Assembly (NCBI RefSeq): GCF_026626665.1
Contig: NZ_JAPNKE010000002.1
Span: forward strand, 8,321,001 to 8,385,000
DNA from: Nannocystis pusilla
Lineage (GTDB): Bacteria > Myxococcota_A > Polyangia > Nannocystales > Nannocystaceae
Direction of reading: 5' to 3'
DNA length: 64,000 bases
A program made the translations under genes and the position numbers. Positions within the stretch are counted from its first letter, which is position 1; every line of letters begins with the position of its first letter. Under the pieces are notes generated by a model. The model saw only the letters and a program-made list of their open reading frames with translations. It had not been told where the DNA came from and did not search any database. This document shows, in pieces, positions 19,394-29,541 of this stretch.

Positions 19394-20440
19394 TCAAAGA
19401 TCGACGAGGATCGTCGCCTTCACGCTCGTCTCGCCGCTCGGCGCCACCTTCACCGCCTGGTTCGGCACCGACACCCCGTCGCCCGCGTCGGGGAACAGCG
19501 TCTCGGCCATGTTGCCGTTGCGGTCGAGCACCACCGTCAGCTTGTAGTCGCCCGGGTGGAGCTGGTCGATCAGCAGCGACGCGGAAGTCGACCCCGCCGT
19601 CGCCGGGCCCAGCAGCGAGCGGCTGTGCTTGCAGGTGAATTGCAGGTCGCACGGCTCGGTCGTCAGGATCGCCCACACCCCGCCTTCCTCTTCCAGCGGC
19701 GCGGCCCAGCCGACGTCGATCTTCAAGCTCGGCATCGCCGGGAACGGCGCGTCGGGGGCCAGCGGCTCGAGGTCGGCCGGGAACGGCTCCGGCAGCGCGC
19801 GCGTCTCCTCGCGCAGCGCGTCCCAGTACACGTGCTGCACGCCCTTCACCTTGACGTCGAGGATCAGGTGGTCGTCGCCGTCGAAGCCGAACGTGGCATC
19901 GATGTACTCGCAGCCCTTCGTGGCCGAGCAGAAGCGCCAGCTCGAGTCGTCGTGCTCCGTCAGCACCGCCCGCGAGTCGCGGAGCAGGCCGAGGAAGTAG
20001 CCGCCGTTGCGGTACACCAGCACCGGCCCCGCGCCGTGGTCCGCGACCTCGAAGGCGAAGCGCAGGCTGTTGTTCGCGTCGAGGTCCACCCGGCTGAACA
20101 GCACGTCGCCCGACGCCGCGCGCACGTCCATGTTCATCAGCGGGAACGTCCCGAGCGGCGTCATCGAGGCCGGCCCGCTCCACAGGCCTGCCATTCGCTG
20201 CATCAGCTCGAGCCCCTCGACCCCCGCCTCGCCCGTCGTGCTCGTCGGCCCCTCCGTGCTCGTCGGCCCCTCCGTGCCCGAAGTCGTGCTCGACGTCGGC
20301 GCTCCCCCGCTCGTCGTGCCCGTCGTCGGCGCCTCGGTGGTCGGCGGCTCCGCGGTCGAGCTGGCCGAAGAGACAGTCGTCGCCTCGTCGCCCGGGCAGG
20401 CGGCGAGCAAGAGCAAGCATGAAGCCAATCGCGTTCGCAT
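19394..20440 (-). CDS. Lipoprotein with Ser/Thr linker and beta-rich C-terminal domain
   Basis: Signal peptide and lipobox (LLLLAAC, Cys at about 15). A Thr/Ser/Glu linker of about 55 residues contains the repeat EGPTSTEGPTST. The remaining ~270 residues look like an all-beta domain with a few Cys (CSATKGC, CDLQFTC). LHPGDYKLTVVLDRNGN near the end resembles a lipocalin- or carboxypeptidase-regulatory-like strand pattern. No named family. Surface or periplasmic location inferred. Confidence 0.75.
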   Translation of the reverse strand: MRTRLASCLLLLAACPGDEATTVSSASSTAEPPTTEAPTTGTTSGGAPTSSTTSGTEGPTSTEGPTSTTGEAGVEGLELMQRMAGLWSGPASMTPLGTFPLMNMDVRAASGDVLFSRVDLDANNSLRFAFEVADHGAGPVLVYRNGGYFLGLLRDSRAVLTEHDDSSWRFCSATKGCEYIDATFGFDGDDHLILDVKVKGVQHVYWDALREETRALPEPFPADLEPLAPDAPFPAMPSLKIDVGWAAPLEEEGGVWAILTTEPCDLQFTCKHSRSLLGPATAGSTSASLLIDQLHPGDYKLTVVLDRNGNMAETLFPDAGDGVSVPNQAVKVAPSGETSVKATILVDL

Positions 20441-20721
20441 GAGCGGCCTCTTCTATCACTCCGCGGGCCAGCCCGAACACCGCGGAATCACTCGCGCGGA
20501 TGCCCCATACAACATGTCCGCAGAGACATGCGTGGTGAAACACCGCGAGCGGGCTGTTGCAGATCGCCGCGAGCGAGCGGGCGCATCCATTTGTGCCCGC
20601 GGGGCCCGCCGCGCCACGTCGCGCAAAGTCCGCAGCCGCGCTCGGGGGCCTCTGCGGCGTCGAGCCGCGGGCGCCCGGGGCGCTCGGGGCGGGCCCGCGC
20701 AAGTGCGATCAGACTCGCCAC

Positions 20722-22624
20722 ATGCCGACTCGCTCGACCAAGACGTTCACCGAAGCCGAGGCGCGCCAGGTCGCCGAGGAGTCCCGCGAGACCGAGTGGA
20801 GCGCGCCCTCCTTCCTGCGCGAGCTGTTCCTCGGCAACTTCCGCCTCGACCTCGTCCACCCGTTCCCCGACGCCCCGCCGGAGCGCCCGGCCTTCCGCGC
20901 CTTCTACGAGAAGATGCGCCGCTTCCTCGCCAACGAGGTCGACTCCGACGCCATCGATCGCGACGGCCAGATCCCCAAGCACGTCGTCGACCAGCTCGCC
21001 GCCATGGGCGCCTTCGGCATGAAGATCCCCGTCGAGTACGGCGGCCTCGGCTTCACCCAGCGCGAGTACTGCGAGGTCATCAAGCTCATCACCAGCCAGG
21101 ACGGCAACCTCGTCGCGCTCCTGTCGGCGCATCAATCGATCGGCGTCCCGCAGCCGGTCAAGCTGTTCGGCACCGACGCCCAGAAGGCCAAGTACCTGCC
21201 CCGCTGCGCCCGCGGGGCCGTGTCCGCCTTCGCCCTCACCGAGCGCGACGTCGGCTCCGACCCCGGCAACCTCACCACCACCGCCGAGCGCACCGAGAAC
21301 GGCGACTACATCCTCAACGGCGAGAAGCTCTGGTGCACCAACGGCACCATCGCCGAGCTCTACGTCGTCATGGCCCGGCACCCCGACACCGGCAAGATCT
21401 CCGCCTTCATCGTCGAGCGCGACTGGCCCGGCGTCGAGGTCGTCCACCGCTGCCGCTTCATGGGCCTGCGCGCCATCGAGAACGGCGTCATCCGCTTCAC
21501 CGGCGTCCACGTCCCCAGGGAGAACCTGCTGTGGCAGGAGGGCCGCGGCCTCAAGCTCGCGCTCGTCACCCTCAACACCGGCCGCCTCACCTTGCCGGCC
21601 TCGTGCGCGGCCGCCAGCAAGCGCGCGCTCGAGATCTGCCGCCAGTGGGCCAACCACCGCGTGCAGTGGGGCCAGGCGATCGGCAAGCACGACGCGATCG
21701 CCCAGCCTCACCGACATGGCCGCGACCACCTTCGCCATGGAGGCGCTGTCCGACCTGGCCTCGTCGATGGCCGACCTCGGTGACCGCGACATCCGCCTCG
21801 AGGCCGCCGTCGCCAAGATGTGGAACAGCGAGGAGGGCTGGAAGATCGTCGACCGGACCCTGCAGATCCGCGGCGGCCGCGGCTACGAGACCGCCGAGTC
21901 GCTCGAGGCCCGCGGCGAGCCGCCGATCCCGGTCGAACGCATGCTCCGCGACTTCCGGATCAACCTGATCTTCGAGGGCTCTTCGGAGATCTTGCGCCTC
22001 TTCATCGCCCGCGAAGCGCTGGACCGTCACCTCGCGGTGGCCGGCGACCTGGTCGATCCGAAGGTGCCGCTGAAGCAGAAGCTGGCCAAGCTGCCGAAGG
22101 TCGGGGCGTTCTACGCCTTGTGGTATCCGACGCGCTGGCTCGGCTGGGGCCGCTGGCCGCGCTACGCCCAGTTCGGCGAGCTCGCGCGGCACGTCCGCTG
22201 GCTCGAGCGCACCACCCGACGCCTGTCGCGGGCGATCTTCCACCTCATGGTCGGCAAGGGCGCGAGCCTCGAGAAGCGCCAGGCGCTGCTGTTCCGCTGC
22301 GTCGACATCGGCGCCGACCTGTTCACCGTCACCGCTGCCGTCACTCGTGCCGCGGCGCTGCAGCGCACCGGCCTGCCCGAAGGGACAGGCGCGGTCGAGC
22401 TCGCCGACATCTTCGCCCGCCAGACCCGCCGCCGCGTCGAGGACCGCTTCCGGGCCATCCGCTCCAACGACGACCGCGTCCGCTACGGCGCCGCCCGCCG
22501 CCTGCTCGACGGCGAGTTCAGCGAGCTGCTGGAGACCGGCCTGGCCGACAGCCCCGCGCTCCGCGAGCTGCAGGACGAGACGATCCGCCTCCACCGCGAC
22601 GACAGCCGGATCGCCGCCGAGTGA
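20722..22624 (+). CDS. Acyl-CoA dehydrogenase, VLCAD-like long form (one frameshift)
   Basis: FAD-dependent first step of fatty-acid beta-oxidation. From ATG 20722 the three-domain fold is clear: FALTERDVGSDPGN and YILNGEKLWCTNG in the middle domain, GLKLALVTLNTGRLTLPASC leading into the C-terminal helices. Near 21705 the frame changes; the continuation (DMAATTFAMEALSDLASSMAD, then QIRGGRGYETAESL and INLIFEGSSEILRLFIARE) supplies the catalytic and substrate region. A further ~180-residue helical tail matches the long VLCAD/ACAD9-type layout. About 633 residues. Part of the gene could be mistaken for two proteins because the break is internal. Confidence 0.88.
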
Positions 22625-22933
22625 CGCGACATAGCCCTACGACGCCTCGCCTGCCCGCTCGAGACGCGGCTCCGACGGAAGCTCCCCTACCGCGCGACCG
22701 GTGGGGCACCTCGCTCCTCGACACCGACCGCTGTCGCCACGCGCAGACGCCCCGGTTTCGGCGTGCGTCAGCACCGTGAACGGCCCTGCGCGTTCTCGCC
22801 CCCGCCGAAACCCGGCCGCCGCCCTGCTCCGGCCGGCCGGCCACCTTCCCCAAAGGACATGTCGCCTCGGCCTCCCTCCGTAACTCACGGATCGGCGGCC
22901 AGGCCTGGCGGTCGGGCCTCATACCATGCGCTC
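22625..22933. other. Intergenic gap with single GGACATGTC copy
   Basis: No gene seen. AAAGGACATGTCGCC at about 22854 is one copy of the interspersed palindrome. Confidence 0.5.
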
Positions 22934-24727
22934 ATGGTCCGCTCTCTCGCGTGTGTGTCTCTCGTCCTCGCCCTCGCGGCCTGCGGTGACAGCACCGGCC
23001 AGGTCACCGGAACGCCGCAGCCCACCAGCGCGACCGCGCCGGAGACGACCACCACGTCGGGCGACCCGACGAGCGACGCGACCACCGACGCGCCGACCAC
23101 CAGCACCACGAGCACCGGCGGCGACGTCACCACCGACCCGCCCACCACCGATCCGCCGGGACCCTGTCCCATGGGCCAGATCGTATGCGACGGCGACGTC
23201 GCCCAGGTGTGCGACGGCATGGGCGGCTTCAGCGACGAGACCCAGTGTGTCAGCGCCTGCGCCCCCGGGATCGGCTGCGCCGACTGCGTCCCCGGCACCA
23301 AGGAGTGCGACGGCCAGAACGTCCTCGTGTGCAACGCCGAGGGCACCGGCTACGAGGACGACGGGTACTGCGACCCGCTGCTCGGCCTCAGCTGCGACGG
23401 CCAGTGGGGCGGCTGCGTCGGCCCCTGCGCCCAGCTCGGCAGCCTCAGCTACATCGGCTGCGAGTACTACCCGACGGTCACCCAGCAGTACGACATCTTC
23501 GACCTCAACAACCCGTTCGCGGTCGCCGTCTCGAACGCCGCCGACGCCACCGCGATGGTGACGATCACCCGCGGCGACGAGCTCGTCGCTCAGGTCACCG
23601 TGCCCGCCGAGGACGTCAAGGTCATCACCTTGCCGTTCGTCACCGAGCTGATTCAAGGGTCAGGTCCGACCAAGCACGCCAAGAAGGGCGCCTACCGCCT
23701 GCGCTCGACCAAGCCCGTCACCGTCTACCAGTTCATGCCGCTCAACGCGGCCCAGTCGAACGACGCCTCGCTGCTCCTCCCCGTCAACACCTGGACCGGC
23801 AACTACCTGGTCGCCTCTTGGCAGTACTGGGACGACTACTTGCTGCCCGGCTTCTACTCCGTGGTCGCCAGCCAGGACAACACCATCGTCAAGCTGCAGG
23901 GCCCGCCCGGCGGCACCAACACCCAGGCCGGCGGCGGCGTCGACAACAAGGGCAGCGGCATGGCGCTGCTCAACACGGGCGACGTGCTCACCGTCTTCAG
24001 CGCCGCCGGCGGCGACCTCACCGGCTCGTTCGTCCACGCCGACAAGCCGGTGCAGGTGATCGGCGGCCACGAGTGCACGCAGGTGCCGATCGGCGTGGTC
24101 GCCTGCGATCACCTCGAGGAGTCGCTGTTCCCGCTCGAGACCCTCTCGGGCGAGTACTTCGTCGGCCCGCCGGTCCAGACCCCCGACAACGCGCTCGAGA
24201 AGGCGACCTTCGTCCGCATCATCGCCGCCGAGGACGACACCAACATCGTCTACACCCCCGACCAGGCCGCCGCGAAGACCATCGCCAAGGCCGGCGACTT
24301 CATCGAGATCGCCACCACCACCGACCGCTTCAAGGTCGACGCCGACAAGCGCGTCCTCGTCGTCCAGTACATGGTCAGCCAGGAGGCCGGCTACGGCACC
24401 AGCGACCCCGCCATGCTGCAGGCCGTCCCCATCCTGCAGTACCGCGACAACTACATCGTCTACGCCAACAAGCTGTGGGTCCAGAACTTCGCCGACATCA
24501 TCGCCCCCGACGGCGCGAACGTGACGGTCGACGGCGCCATGGTCACCGGCTTCAAGCCCATCGGCGCCGGCTACTCCCTCGCCCACCTCGAGCTGCAGGA
24601 CACCCCCACCGGCGGCCACAGCATGAGCTCCACCGTCAAGTTCGGCGTCAGCACCTACGGCGTCATGGACTACGGCAGCTACTGGTACCCCGGCGGCCTC
24701 GACCTCGCGCTGCTCCCGCCTGAATGA
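22934..24727 (+). CDS. IgGFc-binding-domain lipoprotein
   Basis: Lipobox LALAAC at residues 12-17, then a ~60-residue Thr/Ser/Pro linker. A Cys-rich module (CDGDVAQVCDGMGGF, CADCVPGTKECDGQNVLVCN) follows. The C-terminal ~400 residues form an all-beta domain with repeated YLVASWQYWD, TFVRIIAAEDDTNIVY and VQYMVSQEAGYG-type units. I assign it to the IgGFc-binding N-terminal domain family (as in the mucin-like protein FCGBP), which is common in myxobacterial surface proteins. Likely exported and surface-anchored. Ligand unknown. Confidence 0.75.
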   Translation: MVRSLACVSLVLALAACGDSTGQVTGTPQPTSATAPETTTTSGDPTSDATTDAPTTSTTSTGGDVTTDPPTTDPPGPCPMGQIVCDGDVAQVCDGMGGFSDETQCVSACAPGIGCADCVPGTKECDGQNVLVCNAEGTGYEDDGYCDPLLGLSCDGQWGGCVGPCAQLGSLSYIGCEYYPTVTQQYDIFDLNNPFAVAVSNAADATAMVTITRGDELVAQVTVPAEDVKVITLPFVTELIQGSGPTKHAKKGAYRLRSTKPVTVYQFMPLNAAQSNDASLLLPVNTWTGNYLVASWQYWDDYLLPGFYSVVASQDNTIVKLQGPPGGTNTQAGGGVDNKGSGMALLNTGDVLTVFSAAGGDLTGSFVHADKPVQVIGGHECTQVPIGVVACDHLEESLFPLETLSGEYFVGPPVQTPDNALEKATFVRIIAAEDDTNIVYTPDQAAAKTIAKAGDFIEIATTTDRFKVDADKRVLVVQYMVSQEAGYGTSDPAMLQAVPILQYRDNYIVYANKLWVQNFADIIAPDGANVTVDGAMVTGFKPIGAGYSLAHLELQDTPTGGHSMSSTVKFGVSTYGVMDYGSYWYPGGLDLALLPPE

Positions 24728-24770
24728 GCGCATGTCCTTTAAAGCATGCGCATCAGGTCATGTCCTGATG
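24728..24770. terminator. Double hairpin after the IgGFc-binding gene
   Basis: GCGCATG/CATGCGC closes around TCCTTTAAAG (24728-24751). CATCAGG/CCTGATG closes around TCATGT (24751-24770). It starts right after the stop and faces the convergent xdhB end. Confidence 0.5.
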
Positions 24771-24866
24771 AACAGCCTCGCGCATCGACGCCCCTGAGAG
24801 AAGACTTCTCCTGGCATCGCCGGCGCAGCGTTCATCTCGCGCGCCAGAGATCTTCGCTCGGACCGG

Positions 24867-24955
24867 CCGAGCTCGCGCGCGGGGGATCGTTCGCTTGGGC
24901 TCGCCCGAGCTCGCGCGCGAGGCCTCGTTGGCTCGGGCTCGCCCGAGCTCGCGCC
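24867..24955. repeat. 38-bp tandem repeat, about 2.3 copies
   Basis: (C/G)CCGAGCTCGCGCGCG recurs with an exact 38-bp period (CCGA at 24867, 24905, 24943). The rest of the unit is similar (GGATCGTTCGCTTGGG versus GGCCTCGTTGGCTCGGG). Ends at the xdhB stop codon. Confidence 0.6.
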
Positions 24956-24956
24956 C

Positions 24957-27377
24957 TCACTCCGCCGCGTCGGCCGCCCGCGTCACCGCCGCCGCGCGCT
25001 GCTTGACCACCGCGCGCAGGATCGCCTCGGGCGTGCAGGGGATGCCGAGCTCGACCTCCCCCGGCCCGAACGCCGCGATCGCCTGGCGCAGCGCCGAGAC
25101 CACGCCGAGGCCGAGCATCAGCGGCGGTTCGCCGACGGCCTTGCTGCCGTGGATCGTGCTGTCCTGTTCGGCGCGCTCGAGCAGCGCGACGTTGAAGATC
25201 GCCGGGCAGTCGCCGATCGCCGGGATCTTGTAGGTCGACGGCCCGTGCGTCAGGAGCCGGCCCTTTGGATCCCACACCAGCTCCTCGCCGGTGAGCCAGC
25301 CGACCCCCTGAATGAAGCCGCCCTCGATCTGGCCGACGTCGATCGTCGGCAGCAACGAGCTGCCGACGTCGTGGAGGATATCGACGCGCGAGATCCGGTG
25401 CTCGCCCGTCAACCCGCTGATCTCCACCTCGACCGCCGCCGCCCCGTACGCGAAGTAGTGGAACGGCTTGCCGCGCCCCGCGGTGCGGTCGTAGGCGATG
25501 TTGGGCGTCGCGTAATAGCCGGCGGCGCTGAGGGAGATCCGCCGCATCCACGCGGTCTTGGCCAGGTCGCTCCACGGCACGCTGCGGCCGCCCGGGCCGT
25601 GCGCCGCGCCGTCGGCGAATTGCACCGCCTCGGACGTCGTGCCGAGCAGCTCGGCCGCCAGCGGTCGCACGCGCTCGCGGATCTCCGCGCACGCCGCCTG
25701 CACCGCCATCCCGTTGAGGTCGGACCCGCTCGAGGCCGCCGTCGCCGACGTGTTGGGCACCTTGTCGGTCGCGGTTGCCATGCAGCGGACCTGCGCCGTC
25801 GTGACCCCGAGCTCGTGGGCGCACACCGCCACCATCTTGGTGTGCAGGCCCTGGCCCATCTCGGTCCCGCCGTGGTTGAGCTGCACGCTGCCGTCGGCGT
25901 AGACCAGCACCAGCGCGCCGGCCTGGTTGAGCATCGTGTTGGTGAAAGAGATCCCGAACTTCACCGGCATGAAGCCGAGCCCGCGCTTTTGCCACGGCGA
26001 GCGGGCGTTCCACGCCGCGATCTCGGCCCGCCGCGCCTCCCAGTCGCAGCGCGCCAGCAGCTCGGCGTGGATCCGCGGCAGCCGGCAGTGCGGCACCTCC
26101 TGGTAGTACGGCGTCAGGCAGCGCGCGCGCACCAGGCTGATCACGCTGGCGCCGGCGCTCGTCTGGTCCCCGTCCGGGACTGGCACATCGACCATGTTCT
26201 CCGGGCCATGTTCATCGGGACAGTCGCCGTAGTAGTTGCGGCGGCGGATCTCCGCCGGGTCGAGCCCGAGCCGCTCGGCCGCGCGCGACAGCACCTCCTC
26301 GATCACCGCCATCCCCTGCGGCCCGCCGAACCCGCGGAAGGCCGTGTTCGAGGCCTTGTTGGTGCGCACCGCCTTGCCGACGAAGCGCAGGTTCGGCACG
26401 AAGTAGCCGTTGTCGAGGTGGAACATCCCGCGGTCGAGGATCGCCGGGCTGAGGTCGACGCTCCAGCCGCCGTCGGCGACCAGCTCGACCTCGAGCGCGA
26501 GCAGGCGCCCGCGGACGTCGAGGCCGGCCTTGTAGCGCGACCAGAACGGGTGGCGCTTGCCGGTCATCGTCATGTCGAGGTCGCGGCTCAGCCACACCTT
26601 GACCGGCCGCCCCGTGTGACGGGCGCCGAGCGCCGCGAGGGCCGCGAACTGCGAGGCCTGCGACTCCTTGCCGCCGAACGCCCCGCCCATGCGCGGCACC
26701 GCCACGACGATCTGATTGCGGGCGCAGCCCAGCACCTCGGCGCAGGCGACCTGCACCTCGGTCGGGTGCTGCGTCGAGCTCTCGAGGTGCAGCGTGTCGT
26801 TCTCGCCGGGGATCGCCAGAGTCGCCTGGGTCTCGAGATAGAAGTGATCCTGGCCGCCGGTGTGCAGCTCGCCCGCGACGATCACCGCCGCGCGGGCCAT
26901 CGCCCCTGCCACGTCGCCGCGGCGCATCTCGTGCGGCGGCGCCAGCAGCGACCCGGCCTCCAGCGCCTCGGCGACGGTGAGGATCGCCGGCATCTCCTCG
27001 AACTCGAGCTCCAGCGCCTTCGCCCCCGCGCGGCAGGCCGCGACCGAGTCGCCCAGCACCAGCGCGACCACCTGCCCCTCGGCGAACACCTCGTCCTCGG
27101 CCAGCAGCGGCTCGTCGTGGACGATCGGCCCGATCCGGTTGTGCCCCGGCACGTCGGCCGCGAACAGCACCGCGCGCACCCCCGGCAGCGCCAGCGCGCG
27201 CTCGGCCCGGCGCGCCACCAGCCGCCCCCGCGCCACCGGCGAGCCCACCGGCAGCCCGTGCAGCATGCCCGCCGGCTCGGGCAGGTCGTCGACGTAGCGC
27301 GCCGACCCGGTCACGTGCCCGAGCGCGCTCTCGTGGACGGCCGGCCGCCCCAGCGGCGATTGCGAGACCTCCGTCAT
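24957..27377 (-). CDS. xdhB: Xanthine dehydrogenase-type molybdopterin-binding subunit
   Basis: Catalytic large subunit of a molybdenum hydroxylase. ATG 27377 gives about 806 residues. Hallmarks seen are GGAFGGKES (Moco binding), TAFRGFGGPQG, GGTEMGQGLHTK and the catalytic Glu in KAVGEPPLMLG. Together with xdhA it should hydroxylate purines or a related aromatic heterocycle; the exact substrate is not certain. A ~270-base gap with palindromes separates it from the upstream xdhA. No xdhC (Moco sulfuration helper) is present here. Confidence 0.93.
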   Translation of the reverse strand: MTEVSQSPLGRPAVHESALGHVTGSARYVDDLPEPAGMLHGLPVGSPVARGRLVARRAERALALPGVRAVLFAADVPGHNRIGPIVHDEPLLAEDEVFAEGQVVALVLGDSVAACRAGAKALELEFEEMPAILTVAEALEAGSLLAPPHEMRRGDVAGAMARAAVIVAGELHTGGQDHFYLETQATLAIPGENDTLHLESSTQHPTEVQVACAEVLGCARNQIVVAVPRMGGAFGGKESQASQFAALAALGARHTGRPVKVWLSRDLDMTMTGKRHPFWSRYKAGLDVRGRLLALEVELVADGGWSVDLSPAILDRGMFHLDNGYFVPNLRFVGKAVRTNKASNTAFRGFGGPQGMAVIEEVLSRAAERLGLDPAEIRRRNYYGDCPDEHGPENMVDVPVPDGDQTSAGASVISLVRARCLTPYYQEVPHCRLPRIHAELLARCDWEARRAEIAAWNARSPWQKRGLGFMPVKFGISFTNTMLNQAGALVLVYADGSVQLNHGGTEMGQGLHTKMVAVCAHELGVTTAQVRCMATATDKVPNTSATAASSGSDLNGMAVQAACAEIRERVRPLAAELLGTTSEAVQFADGAAHGPGGRSVPWSDLAKTAWMRRISLSAAGYYATPNIAYDRTAGRGKPFHYFAYGAAAVEVEISGLTGEHRISRVDILHDVGSSLLPTIDVGQIEGGFIQGVGWLTGEELVWDPKGRLLTHGPSTYKIPAIGDCPAIFNVALLERAEQDSTIHGSKAVGEPPLMLGLGVVSALRQAIAAFGPGEVELGIPCTPEAILRAVVKQRAAAVTRAADAAE

Positions 27378-27424
27378 GGCACCACCTCCCGGCGCGGCTC
27401 GACGGCCGTCGCGTGACAATCATC

Positions 27425-27625
27425 TTCGGACATGTCCAAATCGACATGTCTCCAAAGCCATGCATCCCATGCCCCCACGGAACGCTCCGCCCGCGCGCGG
27501 CCGAACGCCGCCTCGTCTCCGCCCGCGGCCGCATCACCGCGACGAGCCCGCCCCGCCCCGGCCTCACCGCCGCTCGCGGGCACCTCGCGGTCCGCGTCCT
27601 CGGTACCATGTCCTCCGGGACATGT
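27425..27625. repeat. GACATGTC palindromes in the xdhA-xdhB gap
   Basis: CGGACATGTCCAAATCGACATGTCTCC at the left end contains two ACATGT cores (about 27430 and 27446), and CCATGTCCTCCGGGACATGTCG near 27607-27625 adds another. The 27378-27648 gap has no credible gene. Confidence 0.6.
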
Positions 27626-27648
27626 CGTGAAAGCGCAAGAGGTCTCGC

Positions 27649-29123
27649 TCACGGCACCACCTCCAGACGCACCGTCGCGGCCGGGCGCGGCGGCAGGTCC
27701 GGGCGCGGCGTCGCGGCCGTCTCGAGATAGAACCCGCGGACCAGGTTCTCCGCCACCTGGCCTCTGAACCACGCCGAGCCGCGGTGGTCCGTCATCGGCG
27801 TGAAGTCGCCCGCCAGCGCCGGCAGGGCCGCCTCGACCGTCGCCTCCGTCCACGGCTTGCCGCGCAGCGCCGCCTCGAGCCCGCGGGCCCGTGCGGGCGT
27901 CGCCGCCATCCCGCCGAACGCCGCGCGCACTTCCGTGACAAGTCCCTCGGGACATGTCTCGACGTACAGCCCCGCCGCCACCGCGCTGATGTCGAGCTCG
28001 CGCCGCTTCGACACCTTGTAGGCCGCCATGCGCGCCCCCGCGGGCGGCTCCGGCACCCGCACCGCCGCCAGCACCTCGCCGGGCTGCAGCGCCGTCTTGC
28101 GGTAGGCGAGGAAGAACTGCTCGAGCGGCAGCGTGCGCGCCCCCGCGGCCGAGCGCAGCACCACCTGCGCGCCGAGGGCGATCAGCGCCGGCGCCAGGTC
28201 GCCGATCGGCGACGCGTTGCACAGGTTGCCGCCCACCGTCGCCCGGTGCTTGATCTGGCGCGACGCGAAGTAGCGCAAGATCCGGAGCAGCGGCGTCAGC
28301 GGGCGCAGCGGCCCCATGCACGCCGCCTCGAGGTCCGTCAGCGTCGTCGTCGCCCCGATCTCGAACCCCCGTCGGCCGCGCGCCCGACCCCGCGCAGCTC
28401 CGGCACCCCCTCGAGCGCGATCAGCTCCGGCAGGTCCTGGTAGCGCTGCGTCACCAGCAGCGCCAGGTCGGTCCCGCCGCACACCAGCCGCGCCTGCGGC
28501 CGCTCGGCGATCGCCTCCCACAGCGCCGCGAGGCTCGTCGGCTGCAGGTAGCAGCGCCCCGCGCTCGTGCGCCCGAACTCGAGGTCCGCCGGCCGCGCCT
28601 CGGCCCGGTGCCTTCTAAAAGAGTCTTCGGGACATGTCCCTGCGACCATGTGGACCGCGTCGCGGATCGGTCGGTAGCCGGTGCATCGGCACAGGTTGCC
28701 GCACATCTGGTCGTCGAGCTGCCACGGCTCGCGCAGGTCCTCGCGGTAGCAGGCCTCGAAGGCCGCCATCACCACCCCGGGCGTGCAGTAGCCGCACTGC
28801 GAGCCGAGCCGCTCGACCATCGCAGCCTGGGCCGGGTGCAGCGCCCCGTTTTGGCGCAGGCCCTCGATCGTGTACACGCGCCGGCCCTGCACCATCGGCA
28901 CGAACATCAGGCAGGCGTTGACGGCGCGGAAGCGGGGCGCCGCGGGGTCCGTCTCCGCGTCGAGCACCACCACGGTGCACGCCCCGCAGTCGCCCTCGGC
29001 GCAGCCTTCCTTGGTGCCGGTGAGGTGCGCGCGCTGGCGCAGGTAGTTGAGGAGCGTGGTGGTCGGCGGGACCTCCGCGTCCTCGATCGGGCGGTCGTTG
29101 AGGTGAAAGCGGAGGGTCGACAT
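27649..29123 (-). CDS. xdhA: Xanthine dehydrogenase-type FeS/FAD subunit (one frameshift)
   Basis: Electron-transfer subunit. From ATG 29123 the N-terminal domain has the plant-type [2Fe-2S] cysteines (CAEGDCGAC, then Cys further on) and the second cluster (CGYCTPG, CRCTGYRP). The FAD domain starts with LVCGGTDLALLV; after a frame change at a C5 run (28366-28370) it continues with FEIGATTTLTDLE and HRATVGGNLCNASPIGD, and the CO-dehydrogenase flavoprotein C-terminal domain ends at 27649. About 490 residues. Two GGACATGTCC-type elements are embedded, one in the FeS-FAD linker (28610-28640), one near 27951. Upstream partner of xdhB on the same strand. Confidence 0.9.
28610..28640. repeat. Palindromic element inside xdhA coding sequence
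   Basis: CCTTCTAAAAGAGTCTTCGG followed by GACATGTCCC closely matches the intergenic element at about 12675-12700. It lies in frame in the linker between the FeS and FAD domains, encoding GTCPEDSFRRHR. Confidence 0.6.
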
Positions 29124-29541
29124 CGGCGCCGCGACGGCCAGCGTAACACGCGAGTCACGGCCCGTCGAAGACGCCCGCATCGACGCGGGCGGTGGCTTTT
29201 TCTGCGCGAGCAGCACCGGTCCGCCTCGCCCTCGCCGTCGATCGCCTACGGCCGCCTCCCGCCGCGACGAGGCTGCTCAGGCGGCACTGCCCGCGTCGCG
29301 GCGGGCACTCATGGAGGGATCGAAACAGCGTGGCGTGATCCGGACCGCACCATCCGACCGTGATCGGACCTGCGCGGTCCCGGCGTCCTCGGCCGTTCGG
29401 CCCACCCATCGCGCCGCCTGGGCGTGGCGGCCTCGTCGCTCGTCTGGCGATTTCGCGGCCCCGATCGCCGTCCGCTGCGCCCTGTCCTTCGGGACACACG
29501 CGCCCCTGGTCAGCCCCGCCCCCGTCCGGCACCATCGGCGC
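29124..29541. other. Gap between xdhA start and barrel-like gene
   Basis: Divergent promoter region. No credible gene. A UUCG-type hairpin, TGTCC-TTCG-GGACA, sits at 29483-29496. No -35/-10 pair is clear. Confidence 0.5.

Noticed and set aside
25149..27416. A 755-residue plus-strand frame over xdhB
   Set aside because: Arg/His/Ala-rich antisense shadow; xdhB on the minus strand has all family motifs.
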